Positions 46,332-56,279 of a stretch of 64,000 nt of DNA are shown here, piece by piece; the first letter of the stretch is position 1, and every line of letters starts with the position of its first letter. Origin of the DNA: Falsirhodobacter deserti. Its GTDB lineage: Bacteria; Pseudomonadota; Alphaproteobacteria; Rhodobacterales; Rhodobacteraceae. The notes beneath the pieces are model-generated. The model did not search any database, was not told where the DNA came from, and worked only from the letters and a program-made list of their open reading frames with translations. The position numbers and the translations under genes are program-made. Where the stretch lies: assembly GCF_004015795.1 (NCBI RefSeq), contig NZ_ML137218.1:531048-595047 (forward strand), written 5' to 3'.

Positions 46332-47810
46332 TTACCACCATTTGGAGGGCTTAGCTACGAAGCCCGCCGCCCGCTCCAACACGTAGGCGTGATTAAGGAG
46401 GTCTCCCTCCTCCCACGGCCGTCCGATCAGTTGCAGCCCCAGCGGCAGGCCGTTCGCATCCAGCCCGACCGGAACCGAAACACCCGGAAGGCCGGCAAGG
46501 TTCACGGTGACGGTGAAAACGTCGTTCAGATACATCTCCACCGGATCGGCGCTGGCCATTTCGCCGAGCCCGAAAGCGGGGGAGGGCGTGGCCGGAGTCA
46601 GGATCGCGTCGATGCCCTGGGCAAAAACGTTTTCGAAGTCGCGCTTGATCAGGGCACGCACCTTGCGGGCGCGGTTGTAATACGCGTCGTAGAAACCGGC
46701 CGAAAGCACATAGGTGCCGACCATCACGCGGCGTTGCACTTCCTTGCCAAAGCCAAGGGCGCGGGTCTTTTCATACATGTCAACGATGCCGTCGCCAGCT
46801 TCCAGCGGGGCGCGCAGCCCGTACCGGACGCCGTCATACCGCGCAAGGTTCGACGAAGCTTCCGCCGGTGCGATCACGTAATAGGCGGGCAGCGCGTATT
46901 TCGTGTGGGGAAGCGAAATGTCCACCACTTCCGCCCCTGCGTCGCGCAGCATCTCGGTGCCCTTGTTCCAGAGCGCCTCGATCTCGGCCGACATGCCGTC
47001 CATGCGGTATTCGCGCGGAATGCCGATCTTCTTGCCGCGGATGTCGCCGGTCAGCGCGGCCTCGAAATCGGGAACGGGCAGGTCGGCGGAGGTGGAATCC
47101 TTTTCATCATGCCCCGAGATCGCTTCAAGGAAGATCGCGGCATCGCGCACCGATTTCGTCATCGGGCCTGCCTGATCAAGGGAGGATGCGAAGGCGATGG
47201 TTCCCCAGCGCGACACGCGGCCATAGGTCGGCTTGATGCCCACGATGCCGGTGAAGGCCGCCGGCTGGCGGATCGACCCGCCCGTGTCGGTGCCGGTGGC
47301 GGCGATGCACAGATCGCCCGCAACCGCCGCAGCCGACCCGCCCGAGGAGCCGCCCGCCGTCAGCTTGCGATCATCCACCTTCCACGGGTTGACCGCCGCG
47401 CCATAGCACGACGTTTCGTTCGACGAACCCATGGCGAATTCGTCCATGTTCAGCTTGCCGATCATCACGGCGCCTGCGCCAAACAGCTTGGCCGTGACGG
47501 TGGATTCATATTCGGGGCGGAAGCCGGCAAGGATGTTCGACGCCGCCTGCGAGGCAACGCCCTTGGTGCAGAACAGGTCCTTGATGCCCATCGGGATGCC
47601 GCAAAGCGAGGGTGCATCGCCTTGCGCCAGCCGTGCATCGGCGGCGCGGGCCTGTTCCATCGCAATCTCAGGCGTCTTGTGCACGAAGGCGTTCAGCGCA
47701 TCGCCCGCATCCATTGCAGCGATGCAGCTTTCAGTCAGCTCGACCGCCGTAATCTCGCCTTTTTTCAGGGCGTCGCGGGCGGCTTCGATTGTCAGGGTGT
47801 TCACGCTCAT
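46332..47810 (-). CDS. gatA: Asp-tRNA(Asn)/Glu-tRNA(Gln) amidotransferase subunit A
   Basis: GatA releases ammonia from glutamine for transamidation of misacylated tRNA. The 492-residue amidase has the full Ser-cisSer-Lys triad: K77 in PMGIKDLF, S155 in TAGGSSGGS and S179 in [10 protein letters not shown]. Length is typical. Its start overlaps the gatC stop by four bases, so GatC and GatA are coupled. gatB is not in the window, which is common in this group. Confidence 0.97.
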   Translation of the reverse strand: MSVNTLTIEAARDALKKGEITAVELTESCIAAMDAGDALNAFVHKTPEIAMEQARAADARLAQGDAPSLCGIPMGIKDLFCTKGVASQAASNILAGFRPEYESTVTAKLFGAGAVMIGKLNMDEFAMGSSNETSCYGAAVNPWKVDDRKLTAGGSSGGSAAAVAGDLCIAATGTDTGGSIRQPAAFTGIVGIKPTYGRVSRWGTIAFASSLDQAGPMTKSVRDAAIFLEAISGHDEKDSTSADLPVPDFEAALTGDIRGKKIGIPREYRMDGMSAEIEALWNKGTEMLRDAGAEVVDISLPHTKYALPAYYVIAPAEASSNLARYDGVRYGLRAPLEAGDGIVDMYEKTRALGFGKEVQRRVMVGTYVLSAGFYDAYYNRARKVRALIKRDFENVFAQGIDAILTPATPSPAFGLGEMASADPVEMYLNDVFTVTVNLAGLPGVSVPVGLDANGLPLGLQLIGRPWEEGDLLNHAYVLERAAGFVAKPSKWW

Positions 47811-48094
47811 TCCACCACCTTCGGCACGGCAAAGAAGCCCTCGCGGGCGTCGGGGGCGTTTTTCAGGACAGCTTCGGCCTGGTCGCCGTCGGTCACCTTG
47901 TCGACGCGGCGCTTCAGGCGCATCGGCGTGACCGAGGTCATCGGCTCCACGCCCTCCACGTCAACCTCGTTCAGCTGTTCCATGAAAGTCAGGATGTTGC
48001 TGAGTTCGCCGGCCAGCGCGGGCAGGTCGCTTTCGTCCACGCGAATGCGGGCCAGATGCGCCACCTTGCGGGCGGTCTCGATGTCGATCGACAT
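47807..48094 (-). CDS. gatC: Asp-tRNA(Asn)/Glu-tRNA(Gln) amidotransferase subunit C
   Basis: GatC is the small belt subunit that holds GatA and GatB together. The 95-residue product has the family sequence [19 protein letters not shown], then [22 protein letters not shown] and a C-terminal [17 protein letters not shown] precedes the ATG at 48094. A much longer open frame that includes it is a GC artefact. Confidence 0.95.
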   Translation of the reverse strand: MSIDIETARKVAHLARIRVDESDLPALAGELSNILTFMEQLNEVDVEGVEPMTSVTPMRLKRRVDKVTDGDQAEAVLKNAPDAREGFFAVPKVVE

Positions 48095-48220
48095 GAAAAG
48101 GCTCCGGGAGTTTTCGTTGGCCGCTGGTTTAACCCGCAGGGGGCGTTTCCGCAAGTGCGGGGGGCTGCAGGTTGCGCGGGCATGCCGTATGGTGCCCGCA
48201 GAATTGGCAAAAGGTGCGGG

Positions 48221-49882
48221 ATGCGCGGTTTCATGATGCTGGCGGGGGCGCTGGCAGGTGTCGGGCTTTATGCCCTTTCGCAGGCGCTGGAGGCGGGGCT
48301 GCTGGCGGATCGCGCGGGGCTGGCGCTTTCCGCTTCGGTTGCGAGCTTCTTTATTGCCTTTCTGGCACTCGCGGGGCCGGTGGGGCCGCGCGCGGCGGCG
48401 GTGGGGGCAGCCTTTGTGTCCGTTGTGGCAGCGGCGGGGCTGGTGCTGGCCGGAACCCGCTTTGCCACCGCCGAGGATCTGGTGGAAAGCGGACGCGCGC
48501 CTTTTGCGTTCTTTGCCACGCTGCTGTTGCCCTTGCCATTCTGGATCGCGCGGCATCGCGGAAACTGGCGGTCCTATCCGGCGCTGTTCACCGAAAGCTG
48601 GGGCATTGTAATCCGCTATGGCTCTGCCTTGCTGTTCACCGGGCTGGTCTGGGGCGTGCTGGCGCTTTCGGATGCCTTGCTGGGGCTGGTCGGGATCAAG
48701 GTGCTGGACCCTGTTTTCGATGTGCCCGGACTGACATGGGCCATCACCGGCGCCGCCCTTGGCCTTGCCCTTGCCGTGATGGAAGAATGGCAGGACGAAC
48801 GGCGCTTTGCCCTGCCGCTGCGCTTGCTTCGCCTGATGCTGCCGGTGGTTCTGGTGGTGGTGCTGGTTTTTCTGGCGGCGCTGCCGTTGCGGGGGCTTTC
48901 GGGGCTGCTGGGCGAGCTTTCCGTTGCGGTGACGCTTGTTTCGATGGTGGCCGCCGCGGTGACGCTGGTGACGGTGGCACTGGATGTGCGGGACGGGCAG
49001 GGGGTGCAAACGCCCCTCATGCGCAACTGCACGCGGCTGCTGGCGTTGATCCTGCCGCTTCCTGCCGGGCTGGCGCTTTGGTCCGTGATGATGCGTGTTG
49101 GCGAATATGGCTGGACGCCGCAGCGTGTGCTGGCCACGACCGCGGCGGTCGTGGGGCTGGTATACGGGCTGACCTATCTGGCGGCGGCGCTGCGCGGCGG
49201 CTGGCAAGGGGCGATCCGGCAGGCGAATGTCTGGCTTGCGGTCGGGCTGCTGGCTATCGCGCTTCTTTGGCAAACACCGCTGCTGGATTCCGAGCGGATC
49301 TCTGCGCGCAGTCAGGCCGCACGGATTGCGGCGGGCCATCTGCCGGGGGCGGAGTCCCTTCGCGCGTTCCGGTATTGGGGCAAGGCGGGTGAACGGCTTC
49401 TGGCGCAGCTGGAGGAAACGGCCGAGGGAGATCTGGCCCTGCAACTGCAACATGCGCGCGCCGGCGCCCCGCCCGCCGTCACGGTGGCGGATTTTGCCGC
49501 ACTGCTGCCCATCCGCCCGGATGGAAGCGACGGGGCAGCGCTGCTGCGGGGGCTGGATGCCACAACCCGCGCCGAGTGGGCTGCGCTGTGCCGCAACCGC
49601 CTGCCGGACGGGCGTGCCGGATGCGTGCTGATCCTTGGCGCGTTCCACCCTGACAGGGGCGGGGATCAGGCAATTTTCATCGGCAATGATGTTCAGCATG
49701 CACGTATCGATGGGATTTATCTGGAAGGCGTGAAGGCACGTCCTACCTATGTCGAAGGCGGAAACCCCGATCATGAACCCGAGGACCTGCTGCGGCAGGC
49801 GCTTGACGGGCGGTTCGGGATGGCGCCGGTGCTGGAGAACCGGCTTCTTCTGGATGGGCTGGATTTGCGGCTGGGGCCTTGA
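48221..49882 (+). CDS. DUF4153 polytopic membrane protein
   Basis: The 553-residue protein has about ten to eleven hydrophobic segments in its first 400 residues and a soluble C-terminal region of about 150 residues (from RISARSQAARIAAGHLPGAE). The layout and stretches such as GLTWAITGAALGLALAVMEEWQDE fit DUF4153, a family of unknown function. The start could be 48221 or an ATG at 48233; neither has an ideal ribosome site. It is divergent from gatC. Confidence 0.78.
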   Translation: MRGFMMLAGALAGVGLYALSQALEAGLLADRAGLALSASVASFFIAFLALAGPVGPRAAAVGAAFVSVVAAAGLVLAGTRFATAEDLVESGRAPFAFFATLLLPLPFWIARHRGNWRSYPALFTESWGIVIRYGSALLFTGLVWGVLALSDALLGLVGIKVLDPVFDVPGLTWAITGAALGLALAVMEEWQDERRFALPLRLLRLMLPVVLVVVLVFLAALPLRGLSGLLGELSVAVTLVSMVAAAVTLVTVALDVRDGQGVQTPLMRNCTRLLALILPLPAGLALWSVMMRVGEYGWTPQRVLATTAAVVGLVYGLTYLAAALRGGWQGAIRQANVWLAVGLLAIALLWQTPLLDSERISARSQAARIAAGHLPGAESLRAFRYWGKAGERLLAQLEETAEGDLALQLQHARAGAPPAVTVADFAALLPIRPDGSDGAALLRGLDATTRAEWAALCRNRLPDGRAGCVLILGAFHPDRGGDQAIFIGNDVQHARIDGIYLEGVKARPTYVEGGNPDHEPEDLLRQALDGRFGMAPVLENRLLLDGLDLRLGP

Positions 49883-49934
49883 CCTTCGCCGCCGCGTTCC
49901 GGAGTAGTTCTTCTTAATTCAAGGTCGGATCAGC

Positions 49935-50867
49935 ATGGAAGCGCAGGGCGATATCGGTATGACCGAAAGGGCGGAAGGTTTTACCATATCTGCGGCGTTG
50001 ATCGATGCGCTGCTTCCGATGTCGGTGCTGGTTCAGGCGGGACGGGTGCGGCATGTCGGCCCCCTGGCCCGGCACGTTCTGTTGCTGGAGGTGGGGCACC
50101 CGCTGGATATTCCCGACGGACTGTCCAGCCAGCCGTTCCTGCTTGATCTTCCCTCTGGAACCGTCACCGCACTGTCCTTCGTGCTGCCGGACGGGGTTCT
50201 GTTGTCCTTGTCGCTTGCCAACGATGTCGCTCGGATCATGAGCCTGCCGGCGCAGGGGTTCTCCCCGCTGGATTCGGCGCCGGCGCTTCTGGTGGCGCTG
50301 CGCCGGGCCTTGGCCGAGGCTGATGATTTGCGGCAGATCAACGATCAGCTGCTTGGTGCCAAGACCATCGCCGAGGAAGAGGCGATGACGGATCCGCTGA
50401 CCGGCCTTGCCAATCGCCGTGCCATGGACCGCGTGCTGACGCGGATCGCCTCGGCAAGGCTGCCCTTTGCCCTGCTTCGCATGGATCTGGACCACTTCAA
50501 GGCAGTGAACGACACTTTCGGCCATGCGGCGGGTGATCATGTGCTGCAAAGCGTGGCGCAGGTGCTGACGCAGGAAACGCGCGACACCGATTTCCTTTCC
50601 CGCATGGGCGGGGATGAATTCACGCTGCTTTTCCCCGGAACGCCGGATCCGGCGCAGGTTCAGGCAATCACGACGCGCATCCTTGACCGGCTGGCCGAAC
50701 CGATCGTCGCAGGCACGGATAGCTACAGGATCTCGGCCAGCATCGGGGCGACGCTTTCAAGCTATTACAACGCGCCGGATCCTGCGCGGATGATGGAAGA
50801 GGCCGACCAGGCGCTTTACATGGCCAAGCGCGAGGGGCGGGGCTGCATGCGTCTGGCGCGGATGTGA
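49935..50867 (+). CDS. Diguanylate cyclase (GGDEF) with N-terminal sensor-like domain
   Basis: The 310-residue protein has a C-terminal GGDEF domain with intact GGDEF at 225-229, the DHFKAVND metal/substrate region near 186, and an RxxD inhibitory site (RDTD, 216-219) five residues before GGDEF, so it should make cyclic di-GMP with product inhibition. The first 125 residues (LLPMSVLVQAGRVRHVGPLARHVL) resemble the domain found next to H-NOX sensors in Rhodobacter, but no heme pocket can be claimed. No TM segment is present. Confidence 0.88.
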   Translation: MEAQGDIGMTERAEGFTISAALIDALLPMSVLVQAGRVRHVGPLARHVLLLEVGHPLDIPDGLSSQPFLLDLPSGTVTALSFVLPDGVLLSLSLANDVARIMSLPAQGFSPLDSAPALLVALRRALAEADDLRQINDQLLGAKTIAEEEAMTDPLTGLANRRAMDRVLTRIASARLPFALLRMDLDHFKAVNDTFGHAAGDHVLQSVAQVLTQETRDTDFLSRMGGDEFTLLFPGTPDPAQVQAITTRILDRLAEPIVAGTDSYRISASIGATLSSYYNAPDPARMMEEADQALYMAKREGRGCMRLARM

Positions 50868-50914
50868 CCTTGCCCTGCCTGCAGGGATGACTAGTTCTGG
50901 TGGCGGAGGTGCCC

Positions 50915-51679
50915 ATGTCCAATTCGCCCGTGCTGTCGCCGCTTTCTGCCGAAACCGAAGCCGAGATTGCTGCCCTTGTCCGCCGCGCCGAACGTGCGGG
51001 CGGGCCGCTGATGAAGGTCATCTCGATCGCGGGCCACCGTGCCGAGGGGTTGATGGAAAAAATTCCGTCCCCCGTGCGCGTCCGGATCGAGGAGGCGACG
51101 GCCTTTGCGCTGCGCCGCTGTTACACCGTCGCCTCTGCCGCCCGTGCGTCGCGCCTGCCTGATACGGGGCGCTATGGCCACAGCGTTGCGGCCGTCATTT
51201 CCGGCGGGGCGGGGGGCTTTGGTGGCATCGCTTCATCCGTGGTGGAGCTTCCGGCCACCATTTCCATCTTTTTCAGCGCCATCCAGAAGGTAGCGGCAAG
51301 CCATGGCTTCGACCCGAACGAGGAGTCGGTGCGGCTGGAATGTTTGCGCGTGTTCGGCTCCGGCACCCCGTTCGAGGAGGATGACGGCGTGAACACCGCT
51401 TTCCTTGCCTCGCGCATCGCATTGTCAGGGGCAGGGGTGCAGGGGCTGATCGCCAGCGTTGCGCCGCGTCTGGCGGCCGTGCTGAGCCAGAAGCTGGCCG
51501 CGCAAACCGTGCCCCTTCTGGGGGCGGCGACCGGCGCGGCGGTGAACCTTGCCTTCGTGACCTACTATCAGGAACTGGCGCATGTGCGCTTCGGCCTGCT
51601 GAAGCTGGCCAAAGAGCATTCCGAAACGGGGGTCATGCAGTCCTTCCGGGCCGCAAGTGCGCGGCCCGTCCGCCCCTAG
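50915..51679 (+). CDS. EcsC family protein
   Basis: The 254-residue protein matches the EcsC family: ATAFALRRCYTVASAARAS, then a Gly/Ala-rich GHSVAAVISGGAGGFGGIASSVVELPATISIFFSAIQ hydrophobic block and YYQELAHVRFGLLKLAKEHSE near the end. Function is unknown; the name comes from a Bacillus exporter operon. The ATG at 50915 with GGAGG upstream is preferred over a GTG at 50900. It overlaps the 3' end of dnaB by four bases (convergent). Confidence 0.82.
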   Translation: MSNSPVLSPLSAETEAEIAALVRRAERAGGPLMKVISIAGHRAEGLMEKIPSPVRVRIEEATAFALRRCYTVASAARASRLPDTGRYGHSVAAVISGGAGGFGGIASSVVELPATISIFFSAIQKVAASHGFDPNEESVRLECLRVFGSGTPFEEDDGVNTAFLASRIALSGAGVQGLIASVAPRLAAVLSQKLAAQTVPLLGAATGAAVNLAFVTYYQELAHVRFGLLKLAKEHSETGVMQSFRAASARPVRP

Positions 51680-53154
51680 AAGTCGCTGCCCTGCTGCCAG
51701 GGCTTCACAAGGTTCCCGAAACGGGTGAAGCGGCCCTCGAAGGACAGTTCCACGGTGCCGATCGGGCCGTGGCGCTGCTTGCCGATGATGACTTCGGCCT
51801 TGCCGTGGACCTGTTCCATCACCTGCTGCCACTTGGCCATGGCTTCAAGATCATGGTCGCCCGGCTTTTCGCGTTCCTTGTAGTATTCGTCGCGATACAC
51901 GAACATCACCACGTCGGCATCCTGTTCGATGGAGCCGGATTCGCGAAGGTCCGAAAGCTGCGGGCGCTTGTCCTCGCGGCTTTCAACCTGGCGCGACAGC
52001 TGCGACAGGGCGATCACGGGGATGTTCAACTCTTTCGCGATGGCCTTCAGGCCCTGCGTGATCTCCGACACCTCCTGCACGCGGGATTCCTTGGTGGAGC
52101 CCTTCAGCAGCTGAAGATAATCGACCATCAGCACATCAAGCCCATGCGTCCGCTTCAGGCGGCGGCAACGGGCGGCAACCTGTGAAATCGGCAGGGCAGG
52201 CGTGTCGTCGATGTAAAGCGGGCAGGCTTCCAGTGCCTTTGCAGCTTCCACGAAGCGGCGGAATTCGCCTTCGGTCATGTCGCCGCGGCGGATCTGTTCG
52301 GACGGAACCTCGGAGGCTTCGGACAGAATACGGGCTGCCAGCTGCTCGGCAGACATCTCAAGGCTAAAGAAGCCGACGACGCCGCCTTCAACCGCGCCTT
52401 CGGTGCCGTCATGGGTCATGCCGCGCTTGTAGGCCTTGGCGATATTGAACGCGATGTTCGTTGCAAGCGAGGTTTTCCCCATCGAGGGACGACCCGCAAG
52501 GATGATAAGGTCAGACGGGTGCAGGCCGCCCAGCTTCTTGTCCAAATCGATCAGGCCGGTGGAAGTGCCGGCAAGCCCGCCATCACGCTGGTATGCGGCG
52601 TTGGCAACGTTCACCGCCTCGGTCACCGCTTTGAGGAAGGACTGGAAACCGCGTTCGGCCACGCCCTGTTCGCCCAGCTTGTAAAGGCGCTGTTCAGCCT
52701 CGACAATCTGTTCCTTGGGTTCGGAGGCGACATCCACCTTCGCCGCCTTGGCCGAGATGTCGCGCCCCAGCCCGATCAGTTCCCGCCGGACGGCAAGATC
52801 ATAGATCATCTGCGCGTAATCGCGTGCCGCGAAGGCCGAGATGGCAGCCCCCGCAAGCCGCGCCAGATAGGCCGGACCGCCCAGTTCGCGCAGGCCCGGA
52901 TCGTCTTCAAGGAAAGCCTTCAGCGTCACGGGCGAGGCAAGGGCGTTCTTCTGGATTCGCGCCGCCGCAACCTCGAAGATGCGCGCATGGACGGGGTCAT
53001 AGAAATGCGCCGCCTTGCACAGCGAGGAGACGCGGTCATAGACATCGTTGTTTGTCAGGATCGCGCCCAGAAGCTGCTGCTCTGCCTCGATGTTGTGGGG
53101 CAGGACGTCCGTTTCGGGGGCGTCGTTGGGGCGGAAGTTGGTGATCTCGTTCAT
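51676..53154 (-). CDS. dnaB: Replicative DNA helicase DnaB
   Basis: DnaB is the hexameric 5'-3' helicase of the replisome. The 492-residue product has the N-terminal primase-binding domain ([16 protein letters not shown]) and a RecA-like motor with Walker A GRPSMGKT (221-228), [14 protein letters not shown] and Walker [12 protein letters not shown]. The start at 53154 ([10 protein letters not shown]) has GGAGAG upstream; about 96 extra codons in frame upstream lack similarity. The 164-base gap to pyrE holds its promoter. Confidence 0.97.
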   Translation of the reverse strand: MNEITNFRPNDAPETDVLPHNIEAEQQLLGAILTNNDVYDRVSSLCKAAHFYDPVHARIFEVAAARIQKNALASPVTLKAFLEDDPGLRELGGPAYLARLAGAAISAFAARDYAQMIYDLAVRRELIGLGRDISAKAAKVDVASEPKEQIVEAEQRLYKLGEQGVAERGFQSFLKAVTEAVNVANAAYQRDGGLAGTSTGLIDLDKKLGGLHPSDLIILAGRPSMGKTSLATNIAFNIAKAYKRGMTHDGTEGAVEGGVVGFFSLEMSAEQLAARILSEASEVPSEQIRRGDMTEGEFRRFVEAAKALEACPLYIDDTPALPISQVAARCRRLKRTHGLDVLMVDYLQLLKGSTKESRVQEVSEITQGLKAIAKELNIPVIALSQLSRQVESREDKRPQLSDLRESGSIEQDADVVMFVYRDEYYKEREKPGDHDLEAMAKWQQVMEQVHGKAEVIIGKQRHGPIGTVELSFEGRFTRFGNLVKPWQQGSDF

Positions 53155-53318
53155 CGTCTCTCCGCGCGGGGGGAAGTCCCGCGGACTGTCGGTGATCGGC
53201 CAGTCATACCCCGAAACACCCCTGCTGCGCAAAGGGAAACGCCTGTGGATAAATCGGTGCAGGAAGCTGTGGACGGCCTGTGTGCAAGGCCGCCCCCTGT
53301 GGATGCTTTTGTGGAAAA

Positions 53319-53996
53319 TCAGCCTTTGCGGCTGTCCTGCCATGCGCGGGGATCGTTCAGGAAGGTCTCCACCTCGGCCAGCGTCGCCTCGTCGAAGGCG
53401 CCCATGCTGCGGGCTTCGGCCAGCACGTCCCACCAGGTGCACAGGTGGTGCAGCGTCACGCCATGATCGGCAAGGCGCGCGGTCGTTTCGGGAAAGATGC
53501 CGTAATAGAAGATGACAGCGGTATGGGCGCAGCTTGCCCCGGTTTCGCGGATCGCATCCACGAAGGACAGTTTGGAGCCGCCGTCAGTGGTCAGATCCTC
53601 CACCAGCAGCACGCGCTGGCCTTCGGTCATCGCGCCCTCGATCCGGGCGTTGCGGCCATAGCCCTTGGGCTTCTTGCGCACATAGGTCATCGGCAAGGCC
53701 ATCCGTTCGGCCACCAGCGCGGCGAAGGGGATGCCCGCGGTTTCGCCGCCGGCGATGTTGTCGAAGGCCTCGAACCCCGCATCGCGCATGACCGTGACGG
53801 TCAGGAAATCCATCAGCGTGGAGCGGATGCGCGGATAGGAGATCAGCTTGCGGCAGTCGATATAGGTCGGCGACGGCAGGCCCGAAGCCAGCGTGAAGGG
53901 CGTTTCGGCGTTGAAGTGGACGGCCTTGATCTCCAGCAGCATGCGGGCGGTCAGGCGGGCGATTTCTTCACGCGGGGGGAAGGCAGTGGGAATCAT
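53319..53996 (-). CDS. pyrE: Orotate phosphoribosyltransferase
   Basis: PyrE makes OMP from orotate and PRPP in pyrimidine synthesis. The 225-residue protein carries the PRPP-binding motif [14 protein letters not shown] at 128-141 and [17 protein letters not shown], which contains the catalytic flexible loop. It lies 66 bases downstream of pyrC on the same strand, with a hairpin in between that could modulate its expression. Confidence 0.96.
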   Translation of the reverse strand: MIPTAFPPREEIARLTARMLLEIKAVHFNAETPFTLASGLPSPTYIDCRKLISYPRIRSTLMDFLTVTVMRDAGFEAFDNIAGGETAGIPFAALVAERMALPMTYVRKKPKGYGRNARIEGAMTEGQRVLLVEDLTTDGGSKLSFVDAIRETGASCAHTAVIFYYGIFPETTARLADHGVTLHHLCTWWDVLAEARSMGAFDEATLAEVETFLNDPRAWQDSRKG

Positions 53997-54014
53997 GGCG
54001 GCTCCTTGAAGAAA

Positions 54015-54035
54015 GGGGCCGGAAGGACCGGCCCC
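54015..54035 (-). promoter_or_regulatory. Hairpin between pyrC and pyrE, possible attenuator
   Basis: On the minus strand GGGGCCGG pairs with CCGGCCCC (8 bp) around a five-base loop and is followed by TTTCTTC, then the pyrE ribosome site AAGGAG. The stem and pyrimidine tract resemble a weak intrinsic terminator placed 18 bases before the pyrE start region. Confidence 0.5.
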
Positions 54036-54062
54036 GAGTGAATGGGAAATGCGAAGAAAGGA

Positions 54063-55097
54063 TCAGGCGACGCGCCAATGAAGCGGGAAGCCGGGATCGA
54101 ACACGGTGACCATGCCTTCGCCGGTGTCGATCTTGGACGGGTAGGACACGGCCTCCCCCTTTGTCAGCGCGATCGTATCCTCGTTCACCGGCAGGCGATA
54201 GAACGCAGGACCGTTCAAGGAGGTGAAGGCCTCCAGCCGGTCCAGCGCACCGTCCTGTTCAAACACCTCGGCAAGGATGGACATGGTGTTGGTGGCGGTG
54301 AAACAGCCGGCGCAGCCGCAGGCGTGTTCCTTCAGCGCATCCATGTGCGGCGCGGAATCGGTGCCAAGGAAGAAGGTCGCCTCGCCCGAGGTGGCGGCTT
54401 CGCGCAGGGCAAGGCGGTGTTCTTCGCGCTTTGCCACGGGCAGGCAGTAATAGTGAGGCTTGATCCCGCCCACGAGGATGTGGTTGCGGTTGATGACAAG
54501 GTGGTGCGTCGTGATTGTTGCCGCCAGATCGCTGGCCGATCGGGCATAGGCGACGCCTTGGGCAGTGGTGATATGTTCCATCACCACGCGCAGGCCGGGC
54601 GTGGCGCGGCGCAGCGGGTCCAGCACGGTATCGATGAACACGGCTTCGCGGTCGAAGATGTCGACCTCGGGCGTCGTCACCTCGCCGTGGATGCACAGGG
54701 GCAGGCCGATCTCGGCCATCATCTCCAGCACGGGGCGGACCTTTTCCAGATCGCGCACCCCACCATGAGAATTGGTGGTGGCACCTGCGGGATACAGCTT
54801 CACCGCGCGGATCAGGCCGCTTTCGGCGGCGGCGCGCACATCGGCCGCTTGCGTGTGTTCCGTCAGGTACAGCGTCATCAGCGGCTGGAACGTGGCGCCT
54901 TCCGGCAGCGCGGCCATGATCCGTTCGCGATAGGCAACAGCGTCGGCAGAGGTGACCACCGGCGGCACGAGGTTGGGCATGATGATCGCGCGCCCGAAAT
55001 GGCGCGCGGTCTCGGGAAGGACGGCCTTCAGCATCGCGCCGTCGCGCAGGTGCAGATGCCAGTCATCGGGGCGGCGAAGCGTAAGGGTCTGGGTCAT
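54063..55097 (-). CDS. pyrC: Dihydroorotase (PyrC type II)
   Basis: The 344-residue zinc amidohydrolase cyclises carbamoyl aspartate. It has the metal motif H14/H16 in DDWHLHLRD, the lysine to be carboxylated at K100 in RAVKLYPAG, and EHITT and [14 protein letters not shown] further on. The length and N-terminus match the E. coli-type enzyme. The ATG at 55097 gives the [19 protein letters not shown] start; the 109-codon upstream extension overlaps the divergent LprI gene and is rejected. pyrC and pyrE form an operon. Confidence 0.96.
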   Translation of the reverse strand: MTQTLTLRRPDDWHLHLRDGAMLKAVLPETARHFGRAIIMPNLVPPVVTSADAVAYRERIMAALPEGATFQPLMTLYLTEHTQAADVRAAAESGLIRAVKLYPAGATTNSHGGVRDLEKVRPVLEMMAEIGLPLCIHGEVTTPEVDIFDREAVFIDTVLDPLRRATPGLRVVMEHITTAQGVAYARSASDLAATITTHHLVINRNHILVGGIKPHYYCLPVAKREEHRLALREAATSGEATFFLGTDSAPHMDALKEHACGCAGCFTATNTMSILAEVFEQDGALDRLEAFTSLNGPAFYRLPVNEDTIALTKGEAVSYPSKIDTGEGMVTVFDPGFPLHWRVA

Positions 55098-55183
55098 GGG
55101 GCACGCGATTAGCTGATTGACGGGATCTTTTCCAGCCTGTCGATCATCGCATATAGCATCCGCAACAAAGGAAAGGGATCGGG

Positions 55184-55573
55184 ATGGTGATCTTTCGGGC
55201 AATCCTGCTGGCCTTGCTGCCGGCGGCGGCTGTGGCGCAGCCCTGCGAGGAGGCAGCAACGACGGCGGACATGCGGGCCTGTGCCGGCAAGCAGCTGGAG
55301 CAGGCCGATGCGGCCCTGAACGAGGCATGGGCCGCAGCGATGGAACGGATGCGCGGGATCGACGCGGATCTGCCCGAAGCGGATCGCGGTGCGGCGGATG
55401 CCCTTCGGGCGGCCCAGCGCGCATGGATCACGCTGCGCGATCAGGGCTGCACGGCCGAAGGATTCGGATTTGCGGGGGGAACGATGCGCCCTCTGGCAGA
55501 GCTGGAATGCCGCACGCGCGTTACCCAAACGCGAACGGCAGAGCTGCGCGATCTGGCGCAAGGCGGGATGTGA
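55184..55573 (+). CDS. LprI-like (DUF1311) periplasmic protein
   Basis: The 129-residue product has a signal peptide ([19 protein letters not shown]) and a DUF1311 domain: [26 protein letters not shown], then [17 protein letters not shown] and [15 protein letters not shown]. The four conserved Cys can form two disulfides. Mycobacterial LprI inhibits lysozyme, but most members are uncharacterised. GGAAAGG lies before the ATG. It is divergent from pyrC and convergent with infC. Confidence 0.85.
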   Translation: MVIFRAILLALLPAAAVAQPCEEAATTADMRACAGKQLEQADAALNEAWAAAMERMRGIDADLPEADRGAADALRAAQRAWITLRDQGCTAEGFGFAGGTMRPLAELECRTRVTQTRTAELRDLAQGGM

Positions 55574-55574
55574 A

Positions 55575-55598
55575 AAAGGCGCGGAAACCCGCGCCTTT
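55575..55598. terminator. Bidirectional terminator between lprI-like gene and infC
   Basis: A 10-bp stem (AAAGGCGCGG at 55575-55584 with CCGCGCCTTT at 55589-55598) sits between the convergent stop codons at 55573 and 55601. The minus strand reads into five T, so it ends infC best. Confidence 0.8.
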
Positions 55599-55600
55599 CG

Positions 55601-56149
55601 TCACTTGGTCGGACCGATCATCATGACCATCTGGCGACCTTCCAGCTTGGGCATGGCTTCCACCTTGCCCGCCTCGGCCTCGGCCACATCGGCGGCGACG
55701 CGGTTCAGAAGCTCCAGTCCAAGCTGCTGGTGCGCCATTTCGCGGCCGCGGAAGCGCAGGGTGACCTTCACCTTGTCGCCTTCGCCAAGGAAGCGCAGGA
55801 CCGAGCGCATCTTCACGTCATAATCATGCGTGTCGGTGCCAGGACGGAATTTGACTTCCTTGATCTCGATCACGTGCTGCTTCTTGCGGGCTTCGGCCTC
55901 GCGTTTCTGCTGCTCGTACTTGAACTTGCCGAAATCCATGATCTTGCAGACCGGGGGTTCCGCGTTCGGCGAGATCTCGACCAGATCAAGACCGGCATCG
56001 GCCGCCATGGCAAGAGCGCGGGCCGGCGTCACGACGCCGACATTTTCGCCATCTGCACCGATGAGGCGGATTTCCGGGGCGCGGATACGGTCGTTGGTGC
56101 GCGGTCCGGTATCGCGGGTCGGCGGGGCGTTGTGAGGTCTGCGGGCTAT
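55601..56149 (-). CDS. infC: Translation initiation factor IF-3, AUA start
   Basis: IF-3 binds the 30S subunit and checks initiator tRNA and start codon. Frames starting at ATG/GTG give only the last 143 residues from a GTG at 56032, which lacks part of the N-domain. Extending the same frame upstream restores [20 protein letters not shown] and [19 protein letters not shown], the conserved IF-3 start, back to an ATA codon at 56147-56149. GAAGGA lies before it. Upstream of the ATA there is an in-frame TGA and no ATG, GTG or TTG. infC uses rare starts (AUU, AUC, AUA) for autoregulation in other bacteria. The resulting protein has 182 residues. Confidence 0.92.
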   Translation of the reverse strand: MARRPHNAPPTRDTGPRTNDRIRAPEIRLIGADGENVGVVTPARALAMAADAGLDLVEISPNAEPPVCKIMDFGKFKYEQQKREAEARKKQHVIEIKEVKFRPGTDTHDYDVKMRSVLRFLGEGDKVKVTLRFRGREMAHQQLGLELLNRVAADVAEAEAGKVEAMPKLEGRQMVMMIGPTK

Positions 56150-56279
56150 GGTCGGCGTCCTTCGGTTGTTTTGGAGTCAGCGCGTAAAATAGGCGTGCGC
56201 AACAGGATTTTCAACCGGATTCGGGCGTGGAACGTGATTGCGCCGCCAGCCGTTGAATGTGCGGATGAAGGAGAATGAC

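Noticed and set aside
46233..48236. 667-codon plus-strand frame over gatA
   Set aside because: It is a shadow of gatA/gatC, both of which carry full active-site or family signatures.
47807..49774. 655-codon minus-strand frame ending in gatC
   Set aside because: Only the last 95 codons are GatC; the rest is antisense to the DUF4153 gene and has no ribosome site.
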